A stretch of 64,000 nt of DNA from Bactericera cockerelli. Lineage: Eukaryota > Arthropoda > Insecta > Hemiptera > Triozidae. Position 1 is the first letter of the stretch. Each line of letters starts with the position of its first letter. The stretch covers positions 19,265,558 to 19,329,557 of the forward strand of contig CM044961.1 of the NCBI GenBank assembly GCA_024516035.1, read 5' to 3'. The notes below the pieces were generated by a model, which saw only the letters and a program-made list of their open reading frames with translations, ran no database searches and had not been told where the DNA came from. Both the position numbers and the translations under genes were made by a program. Positions 39,205 through 49,336 of the stretch are shown here, piece by piece.

Positions 39205-39899
39205 CCTTTTTACTTCCGAGAAATTTCTAATATTAGAAATCGGAAGTATTGTGTTCGTTTTTGTAAAAAAAAATATTTTTTTGCTCCGATTTCAATTTTT
39301 TTCATATTTCTGGACGTTTCATAACCTACTGAGTAAATTTGGTTTTGTGTCCGTCTGTCGGTCTGTCGGTCCGTCGATCCGTCGGTCTGTTAAAACTATT
39401 CCTTGTAACGCGCAAATCTCGAAAACTACTCGACCGATTTTGATGAAATTTTGCACATATCTAGGAGACATTCTGTAGATGGTCCCATTTTAAATTCATC
39501 GAATTCGTACTAGCGGTTCTGGGTGAAAGAGACCATGCGCCTGACCACTAACTTTTTACTTAAACGCTTATATCTCGTGAACGGTACACCCGATTTTCAT
39601 GAAATTCTGTAAGTATGTGCATATAATTGTTTTACATAGGCTATTAATTTTTATTTTTAAATTAATTATAATTTGACTCTGATATTTAAGAAAATCCGAA
39701 ATTTTGGACAAAAAAGTAAAAAAATAAGGACCACGACTTGCCGATACAGAATTTTTTGTTGAATCTAGAATGTATAAAAAACGACATTCTACCATTCAAA
39801 ACAAATTTGTAGACAATCGGTTCAGTCGTTTTGGAGATACAAGTAATTTTGTATAAAATCTCAAAATTGGCACGTGTTTACTATGTGAAACAATCACGA
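39205..39899. mobile_element. Non-autonomous element with GTCCGTCTGTCG repeats
   Basis: The left end holds a TTTCTAATATTAGAAA palindrome. GTCTGTCGGTCCGTCGATCC and similar tetramer-rich sequence follow, then a conserved-looking CTCGACCGATTTTGATGAAA stretch. Similar modules (an imperfect GTCYGTCYG run plus GATTTTGATGAAATT) are typical of abundant insect repeats. GGAAGTATTGTGT occurs at both ends (39242-39254, 39900-39912), but the right copy may belong to the adjacent SINE. Confidence 0.5.
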
Positions 39900-39904
39900 G
39901 GAAG

Positions 39905-40150
39905 TATTGTGTCCATTATTGGCAGTGTTTTTTTCATTTCGTAGCCATGAAACAGGAGCTACTGTAGACGCTTGTGGTCTGTGTTGTAGCCTACCCATTC
40001 CGTAGTATGCCTCCCCTCTGATGGGCGAGAAGTGACACAATACTTCCCATTTAGGTGCTGGGTCAACACGAGCGCACCGGAAGGTATCCCTTACAAACAA
40101 TAAATTGTAACCAAATTTTGAATACCTTCCGCATGGCAAGCGAGTGCTTA
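39905..40150 (-). mobile_element. tRNA-derived SINE, copy lacking box B
   Basis: In reverse it matches the SINE at 5333-5640 from the box A end (AAGCACTCGCTTGCCATGCG) to the GCTACGAAATGAAAAAAACA-like tail. Relative to the full copy, about 35 bp spanning the CCCGGGTTCGATCCCCC box B are deleted, so it could not drive its own Pol III transcription. Confidence 0.75.
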
Positions 40151-40865
40151 TAAACCTCTGGTTATAAACCAAATGCATTAAAAGTTAAAGCATACTTAAT
40201 TGTATTTTTTTCACTTACTTGTTTTTGCATATTTATAAATAAAACTACAAATTAAGTTGTGAATATGTTCATAAAAAAATTAAAAGTTAAAGAACACACA
40301 TAACAAGTTGGATTTTATGGCTGTATGGAATAGCCTTTCCGACCAATGTCAAAAAAAAAACAAGTTGGATTGAAGGAGCTAAACTTTGGTAATTAAATAA
40401 ACCTTTATTTGGAACAGAAGTAATACAAAGTTACATAAATTAGAACAACTAATTCCAATTCATTTATTTGCTGAGGTACTTTGGTACATCCAGAAATCAC
40501 CAAAGGGCAAAGCAAAAGAAAAGGACACAATTTGCACAGGATCGTGAGGATAGGAAGAAGAAGATGACCAAAAGATGATGGAGGTTTTGGGTCCTCGCCG
40601 CTCGTCAGATCCTGGAAGTGTAAGAATCTCTTCACAAAGTGATACTGACAGAGTTAATAGGTACTCTAAGAGTACCTATTAGCGGTACAAAGAGGAAATG
40701 TAGCATCCGTGTTGAGCACACTGAAGAAAGAAGATGTTTCAAATGAAATTATATTATATCAAAAAAAAAAAAAAAAAAAAAAAAATAGGTACTCTTATTT
40801 GTATTTTTGTAGCGATAACAGAGGTACAAATATTGGCTCAGTTTAGGAGATTCTTACATTGCAGG

Positions 40866-41072
40866 GTGCTGCAATGACGGTTTTCCGGCCTTCGCGGTCA
40901 TTCATTGTACCTACCTTCCAAAATTTGTACCTGACCATCGTGCCTGCAAGGATGATCCTGATTTTCCTACCACCATCCGCCTCTGGTCATGCAACAGGTG
41001 GACTAGCCGCTACACTTTCATCTCATTCGCCACCGTCATGTTGGACAAACGTTTACGACACAAATGATACGA
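40866..41072 (+). CDS. Weak candidate exon or degenerate coding remnant
   Basis: After an acceptor-like ttacattgcag, a frame of about 68 codons reads CCNDGFPAFAVIHCTYLPKF, then VPDHRACKDDPDFP and TIRLWSCNRWTSRYTFISFA, and ends in TGA. Cys/Trp spacing is protein-like, and GC content is high for the area. An overlapping frame starting MQGAAMTVFRPSRSFIVPTF is also open. No homologue is recognised; a fossil transposon coding region is as likely as a gene. Confidence 0.2.
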
Positions 41073-41639
41073 ACACAAGTTTCATTTTTATAGGAGAGAG
41101 TTGCAAAAGATAATTGCGACTCCTGCAAACAATGAAACTTTTACTAAGACAAGTAAGTGTTTCATGCCATTGTCGTTCCTGTCAATCTCAGAGATAGAGG
41201 AGCCTGAGGCTTGTAAAAGCCTTCTTGTACTATAAAACTAAGATTAAATATTTCATTAAACTATGCTTGATAGGATTCGCAATGGATGTTTAGTTTAGTG
41301 TCAGATGTTGGACAAGATAGCTGATGATTTCATATTAAGGTCCAAGTGCATAGTAGCTAATGAAAAGATTAAATCAATCAACTTTATACACAGGCTAATG
41401 CTAATGGCCGTGCTTAATCAAGCTGTTAGTGACTATGCACTCATCTAAAGACTTACAAGTCCAGGACGGCTGTCCTAGTATGCTTATGAATTACCAGGTG
41501 TCATAAAACTAAAACCTTTGCTGAAACCACGCTCACTTTACTAGAATTATCCATTCTAGGGGACTCGAACCATCGATCTCCAGGTTATAAGTTCACTGTC
41601 TTCACAATATGACACTGTAGACAAAGCCTTTTTACATAA

Positions 41640-41816
41640 TAATAATAATACTCTTTAGTGGAAGGTAACCACCAGGCGAGGTTAATGCTCAAAGCATTTT
41701 CTACCACCACCCTTACTCAAATGAGGGAAAATTCATGCACTGGGTGGGATTCGAACAACGGATCCCTCCGCTACCTGGATTACCAGAGTAGCGCCTTAAC
41801 CACTTGACTACCAGTG
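41640..41816 (-). repeat. tRNA-derived repeat, third family
   Basis: In reverse it has a box A-like GTGGTTAAGGCGCTACTCTG, box B-like GTTCGAATCCCACC and the body GAGTAAGGGTGGTGGTAGAA. A body fragment recurs at about 54838-54930. Confidence 0.5.
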
Positions 41817-42339
41817 CATTTTGCTGCTATGTATAATTTTCATTTTCTATAAGACCAAGTACAAATCAGTTAGGTAGTTAAGTCATCCACACGTGGTTTT
41901 GGTTCTGCCCAATGATTTCAGCCATACAATCTTGCGCACATTAACCTTGCAGATAAAAAAAAAACTTACTGATTCTCAAGGTCAGCCTGACTTGGTGTTC
42001 CTCAAACGTATCTCCTGTGAGGAAAAACTACATTCAATGAACTTTGGGCTTTGTTACGTAACGAATTTTTTTTGCTTGGTTGGGCAAAATTTGGCGTTCT
42101 TCATGTTCATTTGACAAAATACCGAACAATACTGATTTTTGTTTTACCTCTTAGGTAAATGTTTATTACTTCTTATTGCTTTCTAATTATTTCTTTAGGT
42201 AGGAGGTGAGATATTATTTTATCAAAGATAAAAAAAATGAAAAAAAATCAAAGTTGGCTGCAAAAGCCCATATACGGCCCATATGCAAAAGCCCATATAC
42301 AAATTGCCTCCTACACTTAAACTCAACTTGTTAGGAGAA

Positions 42340-42480
42340 AAGTGGAAACTGTGAGAGAAGAGAGAAGAGAGAAGAGGAAAGAGGGAAAAGAGAGAGAGAG
42401 AAAAGATAAGAGAAGAGTGAGAGAATAATATGGAAAGAAAACGTGATGGATAGAAACACAAAGAGAGGAAGAAAGATTGA
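42340..42480. repeat. GA-rich purine tract
   Basis: The plus strand is almost all A and G (AGAAGAGAGAAGAGAGAAGA and similar). The overlapping Ser/Leu/Phe-rich minus frames follow from composition. Confidence 0.6.
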
Positions 42481-43164
42481 GAGTCCCGAAGTTCAGGACA
42501 GAAAGTTCAATATCGTGATCCAAGATAAAATAATAATATTGTGATTTATGCATTTGTGAATCATGCGTGATGGTACTGATGGTCACTCTCTGGTATTAAT
42601 GCCGCCATTGTGCTGGAACTGGAGGAATACTTCATGGATGGCAAATAATTGATATAGAAATATTTATGGAACTGGAAGGAATATTTATGAAACTAATTGA
42701 TAATGACTTCATGGATTTATTGAGTTCCGTTTGTGCGGGGCGGTATGTTGTAAGATGAATTGATGACCTAACGTGTCCTAGAGCATTTCATCACGAGGAA
42801 ATAGTATTGACTTGTGAGAAAAAAGCATCCAATAATGCAGATAGAAAAAGTTACTACGAGTACCTACCTGCACCAATGATTTCACCTCTGTAAAAAAAAC
42901 TCCACTACTGAAAAAAGATTTTTATTTGGTTGTTTCGCTTTCCCATAATACATATTATGTATGTATGTATTTGGTGGCGTAAATATTTTTAGGCTCTTGA
43001 GATAAGTTGATATGAACTTTGACCGAGGTATTTATTTTTCTTGCCATTCATTTGACTGAGATTTGTCCACTGTCAGCTTTCACAATGACGCCACCTGATC
43101 ACACTGATGATGACCTTGAAGGTGAACTACTCAACTCATGACTTTCTTTTCGTATTTCTTTCAG

Positions 43165-43455
43165 ATGGACGGCAGACCGCTGTACCCCATCCCCCCTCCT
43201 CCCCCTACAAGCAGTTCCCTAGTCAGCTACTTACAACACCCGCAGCCACCCCGACACACCAGGGACAGCCGAGATATCAGAGATAGTCGGGATGTCAGAG
43301 ATAGCAGGGATGTCAGAGATAGCAGGGATGTCAGAGACAGCAGGGATGTCAGAGATAGCAGGGATGTCAGAGAGAGTAGGGATGTTAGAGATAGCAGAGA
43401 CGCGAGAGAGGCCAGGAATCACAAGAGATCTCAGAGTACGAGGGAGCCATATTAC
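43165..43455 (+). CDS. Membrane protein gene, tail exon with six-residue tandem repeats
   Basis: The acceptor is tttctttcag|ATGGAC and the donor TATTAC|gtgagt, with 97 codons in phase 0 on both sides. It begins MDGRPLYPIPPPPPTSSSLV, a polyproline stretch able to bind SH3- or WW-type domains. Then come about nine tandem RDSRDV-type hexapeptides, encoded by an 18-bp minisatellite (GATAGCAGGGATGTCAGA). It closes with a basic, Ser-containing segment. The alternating Arg/Asp/Ser array resembles low-complexity charged linkers; copy number probably varies between individuals. The Met at its start is internal, because the preceding exon joins in phase. Confidence 0.7.
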
Positions 43456-44277
43456 GTGAGTTGATTTCACATTCACATTAATAATAGCACAAAACAAGCA
43501 CAAAACAAGCACAAAATTCTCATGTAAAAAAAAATATTACTTTTCGAAGGTGGTGGTGCTACCGTTTCCCCAGCACCACCAAATTGAAATATGCGTAGCG
43601 CCCTTGGTGTTTGAGCACGAAATTCGGGGGTTTCTGCACAAAATAGCACAAAATACCCATGTAAAAAATATTACATTTCAAAGGTGGTGGTGCTGGCTAA
43701 ATGGAGCCAGCACCACCGTGAATACGGCTACCCAATTGTCCTCACGAGGTATGAGTGGACTCGTAGTACCCAGAGTCCGATTACGGTGAGATTTGAGACA
43801 ACATCACCATGCACGGAAGTATATTGCGTTACACCACTCGTCCACAGTCCCCACGGTGACATACTAGGGACCTTGGAAGAAGAGCACTGACTTGACATTA
43901 AAAGTAACAAGGCAAGACATTTTCTTTTACATGCATCATGACCAGTAGCCCGTTCGAGAAACACTTTCTAATCTGCCGTTATCCTATAAAAGAAAACCTA
44001 TAAAATATATAAGACCTGTTTGACTGCTGGAGTAAAAGCACTTTTCAGTCTTACCTCGGCAGTATAAACAAGGTATATTCTATTCTATTCAATTCTATTT
44101 CATTCTATTCTATTCTATTCTCCCTTTCAACTGTCACACAACGCACTCTGATTGGTTATTGGGTTCAAATTAACCAATCAGAGTGCGTCGAAAGGGAGAT
44201 TTGGAGACTAGAAAGTGGAACGTGCGCCAGGTACCAAAACATGAAATTAATAAGAATTATTCTTGCTCAATTTCCAG
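43456..44277 (+). other. Intron with LINE tail and CCAAT inverted repeat
   Basis: A 3' element tail (GACTGCTGGAGTAAAAGCAC, CTTACCTCGGCAGTATAAAC) ends in TTCTA-type pentamers at 44070-44122. At about 44143-44190, CGCACTCTGATTGGTTA is followed 12 bases later by its perfect inverse, a compact hairpin with CCAAT cores. GGTGGTGGTGCT occurs twice at 43549 and 43685. Confidence 0.5.
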
Positions 44278-44475
44278 GAGAGACGCTTGCTAGAGGAAGA
44301 CAGAAAATAAGGGAGGAAATCAGGCGCCGGAAATCGTGCGCCCAGTACCCCAAGGACAGCAGTAGGCCGTGCGGCCGGTCAGAGGGCCGGCCGAAGAAAC
44401 CGGCAGCGGCCCCCCGGTCCAAAGAGTATAAAGAGTATGCCGTCAGCGAAGAGGACGTTGAGAAAACCTACACCG
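44278..44475 (+). CDS. Membrane protein gene, basic tail exon
   Basis: The canonical acceptor is aatttccag at 44277 and the donor is CACCG|gtaatc at 44475. The open frame encodes TLARGRQKIREEIRRRKSCA, then QYPKDSSRPCGRSEGRPKKP and SKEYKEYAVSEEDVEKTYT. It is strongly basic first, then acidic with Tyr residues. There is a conflict: the previous exon ends in phase 0, but this frame needs phase 1 from the canonical acceptor, and phase 0 would stop after ERRLLEEDRK. A secondary acceptor, gagag|ACGCTT (44283), restores phase 0. A missed exon or an indel in the assembly are alternatives. The exit phase 1 fits the last exon. Confidence 0.6.
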
Positions 44476-44654
44476 GTAATCATTTTAGTTCCTCATTGTT
44501 ATGCTCTCTTTTGTTAGATAAGTGGTCAAGGTGGAGCCGGTGGTCTGGTAATCCAGAAGTCGCGGGTTTCAAACCAGTTGAGATTTTATCCTTACATTAA
44601 GAATTTTGACCACATTATATGTATATTAAATATATTTTTTTTAAAATATGAGTG

Positions 44655-44823
44655 TTTCACAGCTTTTTTTTATTTCGTAGCCATGAAACAGGAGCTACTG
44701 TAGACGCTTGTGGTCTGTGTTTTAGCCTGCCCATCTCGTAGTATGCCTCCCCTCTGATGGGCGAGAAGTGACACAATACTTCCCATTTGAGTGCTGGGTC
44801 AACACGAGCGCACCGGAAGGTAT
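44655..44823 (-). mobile_element. tRNA-derived SINE, 5'-truncated copy
   Basis: The reverse complement matches the body and A-rich end of the SINE at 5333-5640 (GGTGCGCTCGTGTTGACCCA, GAAGTATTGTGTCACTTCTC). The tRNA-like head is missing. Confidence 0.75.
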
Positions 44824-45231
44824 ACCTTATTATTATTATAAATAAGAGAAGTCCCAATTCTCACACTGACCTTATTAGATCTATTGTGACCAGTTAGACT
44901 TACTCAGACTCCTAGTTGTCTAGTGTGTGTGAGAAAATTGTTACTTGGTTTACTATATCCAGATTCCTGTTCCCTGGACAAGCAGGGCTAGGTTCTTGAC
45001 TTTTGTTCCCAAGTTTGGTACATTTTCAAGATTGTTGTTGCCAAATATCCTGAATCCTTTCATCCATTCAAATAGAATGTGAGTCGCTGTTTCTTCTTCA
45101 AAAAAGACAGCTTGATATAAGAGAAAAAATTCCGGTCGCTTGAGTTCTCTTATATCCAGTTTCGACAGCACTGGGCGTGGCGTGGACTCAACCCCCGCAC
45201 TTCACATTGACCCTCCTGTTACTATCCACAG

Positions 45232-45335
45232 GCCTGGACAGGGAGATAGCAGAGGAGTTCATCTGTGCCGTGATGGAGCCCAGCAGTCACCATCGACAGC
45301 AGCACTCTGACGATGATCAGAGCTCTTACCGCTGA
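45232..45335 (+). CDS. Membrane protein gene, terminal coding exon
   Basis: The acceptor actatccacag|GCCTGG enters in phase 1, completing a Gly codon with the previous exon. It encodes GLDREIAEEFICAVMEPSSH, then HRQQHSDDDQSSYR and TGA at 45333-45335. The short amphipathic EEFICAVMEP segment followed by a polar end faintly recalls the C-terminus of ENTREP/FAM189 proteins, but this is only an impression. The 3' UTR follows; polyadenylation motifs occur downstream, for example AATAAA at about 46459. Confidence 0.65.
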
Positions 45336-47860
45336 GATGTACGTAGGCAACCACCGGCACCGATGGAATAGTAAATGTTTGCAACTACTGATGAGATGTT
45401 GAACGTTTGAAAGTAGTGATACTGATGATGATAAAAAACGGATAGATTCTCTGATACTATACCTGAAGAGAGCCCGTTTATTTAGAAAAATTGAACTTGG
45501 AATAGGTGCGAATGACCACTGGTTGTTAAAGCACCCAAATTAAAAAGAAACAAAGTAGATAACACTGGAATGTGAAACTTTGCAAATCCCTTTGAACTGA
45601 TGTCAATACTGATAAACTGTCAAACGTAGAAAAATATTGATGAAATTTGGATAACTATCGTTTGAAATTTGATGCGTGGAACTGATATGTTAGAATAATT
45701 CCTAAAGGTGGACATCTTCAACAAGATGTAATCAAAACAGTTATATCAATTTTTTGCTATTGAAAATTGAGATATCACAATTAATCAAACTTGCCTTACT
45801 AAATATGTATATTTTGCCATACTTGTGACCACCGAATCCCGCAGTCCGTCCGCCTTATAAATGGTGTACTGAGGTCTGCTAGTAGTCAAACCAGGACAAT
45901 TATCTTGTCTAACTTAAACATGGAGCAATTGCTTGTGAGAAAAACCAATGCTTCAGAGGCAAAGGAAATGGTTATGAATATGAAAAGGAGCAATTGCTTT
46001 TTCTTCACCTTTTCCTTCAGACCTTTTGCTTTTACTTCTTGCTTTAGCTCACGAGCAATTGCTTTCATATTTATGAATAAGGTCCATTCATATGGGCTGT
46101 ACAGGTTCCTTTACACAGGTGATATAGCTACACCACATGAAGGTCGCGTGAGACATCTGAGTATTTATTTCCTTTACTTATGTGAGTTAGAATTATTGGT
46201 GCTAGTAGCAGAGTAAAAAGAAAATCAGGACAATTAGCCCTTACTTATGAGTGCCGAGGCTCTGAGTAATGCTGTGATACCCACACAAATTGTGAAGATA
46301 GCGTTGCTTCACCACATTTTTTTATGCTTTTATTTTTTTACACTTCAAAATTCTCTTAACCATCATTGTATTATAGCCATTGTATGTTACTTTCTTGATT
46401 GAATCATATTTGTATATTACAATTTAAAAAAAAAATATTATTGGACTAATATACATAATAAAGTACACTGTAAATTTATTCGTTCGAACTAAAATATTGT
46501 ATGTTTGGTTTTTCTCTTTTTTCTCTCAATTATTCTACAGCATAGATAAGTATCTAGGTTTCTACTGACCCTCTCCCTTCAGGACACTCAATGACATTAC
46601 TTCTTCACTATCCCAATGTCTGGCTGGGGCACGTGAAACAGGAGGAACACCATTGTCTCGCTTAATAGATATCACACGGACAAAAATGGACTTCAGAAAT
46701 GGACGGATAAGTGCAGAATCGTCATAAACAGTAACAATTCGTCGGTATTACGTATAAAATCAATAATGCGAATTTTTTGGCAAGACAAATTTTTACGGCT
46801 ATGTAATGACGATGCGGAGAAACGGTATAGTGCTTTTTTCAATCGATGACGTCATCAAAAGATACTGCCGTAATGTCCTAATATAAATTTGCTTACTTCA
46901 TAAACGTCAATTAATACTCTAAAAAATGTCTCCTACTGGGCCACGAACCAAGGGTTTGTACATTATCTACCATATAATAACAGGTGAAATACAAGTACCC
47001 CTTATACTATAGCATGGTGGAATGAGTAATTACTATTACTGAGAAAACTAAGATAAGATCTTTTTGCTTTGTGTAATGCAAAAAATTGCATTTGTATGGT
47101 AAAACGAACGAACGGTATAACCGGTATAACGTATGCATCGTTCGGCTATAAGGATGATTTTGCATTAGTTACAATGTCAAATAATTGGGAATGCTTTTAG
47201 CTGCATATTCCCTCGCATTTTCACTCTTGTGGCGTGGGTTAAGTCAACGGTTAAGTCGATCGTTGTAGCGTGCGTGTTTGTGGAATAAAATTGGTATTTT
47301 TTTATTTCTAACGATGGGGCTCAGGGTGGAAGAGAGTGGAGTTTTTTCAAGATGAAACCTCCCTCTCAGTGATTTATATTTTCCTCTGTTCGAGGATTAG
47401 TCCAGCAACACTGAGGGAAATCCATACAATATTTCATAACTATCTATTACATTAATATTAGACCTAGGTATAATCTTATCTTCTCAATGAATTCAACACG
47501 TTTATTTTAATCTGTTATTTTCTCAGTGTACAATCTAAAATGTACCCCACTCAACTTAGACTATAATTATTTGAAGCCCCTATTACTATTGAAAATTTGT
47601 GTAATAATTATGGAGAGACATGCTTCTTAAAGCAGTTTGTCACCCCAGTATTGAACTAGGAATCAAGATGAGAACCAGTCAATCCAGTTTGATCATCTGT
47701 CCATTACGGGGAAAACGCTTAACCTGCCAAGCGAGCCACCTTTGAACCCGAGACACATCCTGAGATCTGGTTTTAACTATGCTTGACCAAGCGAATGACC
47801 TTTGGTCTTGGGATTTTCATTGAAATTCTGGTTCATCCTCTTTCTGGTCACTTTTTGTTC
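45336..47860. other. 3' UTR and intergenic stretch
   Basis: There is no further gene. GGAGCAATTGCTT-like motifs recur in both orientations at 45920-46070. A segment near 46255-46315 (TAATGCTGTGATACCCACAC then AAATTGTGAAGA) matches 56265-56320, another dispersed repeat. CTCAGTGTAC occurs at 47517-47526 and again at 48692-48701. Confidence 0.4.
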
Positions 47861-47867
47861 AGCACTG

Positions 47868-48806
47868 CTACGCTCAATCGCTTATTCCTTTTACAACCCA
47901 CATCGCGATTCGGTTTTGTGAAAGAAATAGTGAAGTGATATATTTATTATCTTGTTCGCTTTAAGTTTTTTTTTTCAACGATCAGTTCATACATTCAAAT
48001 GTATAAGTGGAAGCACAGAGTGCTTTTTACGCATGCTTTTGAAAGTATGAATTGTAATTACTAAAAGTATATATTCTCTGTACTGCAAGGAGAAAACATC
48101 GGTAGAAGAAGTAGACTCTATCTTTACTACAAGGAGAAAAATACATTACTAAAAGTAGCTAAACGCATTACTCTAAGTAGAAATCAACATTACCACAAGG
48201 AGATATCAACATTACCAAAAGTAGGTAAGAACATTACTGTAAGTAGAAATCAACATTACCGTAAGGAGATATGCACATTACAACAAATAGAATTCAGTAT
48301 TACTATAAGTAGAAATCCTACTTAGGATAAGTAGAAATCGTACTTAGGATACGTAGAAATTATCCTGGGGCTACGTAGGAATCATCCAGCTATAAGGAGG
48401 TTTCGTCTTTACTAGAAAGAGGAAAGCACATGCCGCAAGCCACGGACCTGCTAGTCCACAGTAGGAAATCTACTTATGAAAGAGGTAATCTACGTACTGG
48501 CAGGACAAAATGTACTTACGACGTAGAACTGCGCTGCGTCCGTAAGGAGAAATCCTACTGCAAATGGCTGTGACGTCAATTTCTTCTTATGCATCTCTAC
48601 GTACAGCCGAAAATGCACTTCTACTTCTTAAAAGTGTACATGTAATCTACTTTTTAAGTAAATTACGTATCATTTTACGTACGATTTTTTTCTCAGTGTA
48701 CGCTCAATCGCTCATTTCTTTTACAAGCCACATCGCGATTCGGTTTTGTGAAAGTAATAGTGAAGTGATATATTATCTTGTTCGCTCTAAGTTTTTTTTC
48801 TTCAAC
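47868..48806 (+). repeat. Duplicated 5' region enclosing a degenerate ~25-bp repeat array
   Basis: A block of about 110 bp (TACGCTCAATCGCT, CACATCGCGATTCGGTTTTG, TGAAGTGATATATT, TTCGCTYTAAGTTTTTTTT) occurs at about 47868-47980 and again at 48701-48803, directly before the transposase start codon. Between them, at about 48060-48560, is an array of degenerate units of the kind CATTACTRYAAGTAGAAATC and CACAAGGAGATAT. Such arrays near a transposase gene resemble the subterminal binding repeats of EnSpm/CACTA elements. Confidence 0.5.
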
Positions 48807-48814
48807 AAATCAAG

Positions 48815-48929
48815 ATGGAATATCTTCAATTTGGCGATCATGAAGAACTGCTCATTGAAGATGAGTACAAGGACACGAGGATTCGCCTATCTGCTTGGGG
48901 ATTGAAACACCTTATACCTATTTTCGTTG
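48815..48929 (+). CDS. EnSpm/CACTA-like transposase gene, exon 1
   Basis: It begins MEYLQFGDHEELLIEDEYKD and ends at TTCGTTG|gtgagt after 38 codons plus one base. The final codon is completed by AA from exon 2, giving a continuous protein. Residues 21-38 (TRIRLSAWGLKHLIPIFV) followed by ENKITPYCLRHMKES in exon 2 look like the first helices of a SAM-type domain. The start is the first ATG after the repeated 5' block and matches the intron phase. Confidence 0.65.
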
Positions 48930-49336
48930 GTGAGTGTATAAATAATATTTTGCTCTGTAAGACAAAACTCTGTTCAATTATAAATCAATTGAAACTCACA
49001 GAGTAGGTAACTAATTTGTAGAAGGGTGATACATTCTACATGCATTCACATCAATTTGGCAACTACAGATTTGGCAACATAGCGCGAAGAAAGATGGACC
49101 TACGAGATTCATATCGTATCTCGTAAACAATAAAAGATATTGAATTTTTTTGAACAAATTCTCCATGGTGATCTATTACACAAATATTACCTACATCAAA
49201 TTTGACAATTTTGAAAATTTCCTTATAAATATAAATATTTGCAAAAGTCTTAGGGGAAAAAGAGGTTAAGAAATGTTTAATAAAAATTGTTTTCTATTGT
49301 GGTTTTACACATTATTATTATATGACCTGAATTTAT

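Larger units (their letters stand above)
26669..43164 (+). other. 16.5-kb intron of the membrane protein gene
   Basis: It is bounded by the donor at 26669 and the acceptor tttctttcag at 43164, both phase 0. It is mostly AT-rich unique sequence. Landmarks include a palindrome at about 26350-26395, a LINE-like tail with (TTCTA)n at 33870-33970, a reverse 5S-like relic near 36330-36400, SINE copies, and minus-strand candidate exons at 32255-32545, 34899-35048 and 39064-39137. A missed plus-strand exon remains possible. Confidence 0.5.

Noticed and set aside
48060..48560. Possible CRISPR-like array of ~25-bp repeats
   Set aside because: Units are degenerate without unique spacers, and the context is eukaryotic next to a transposase gene.
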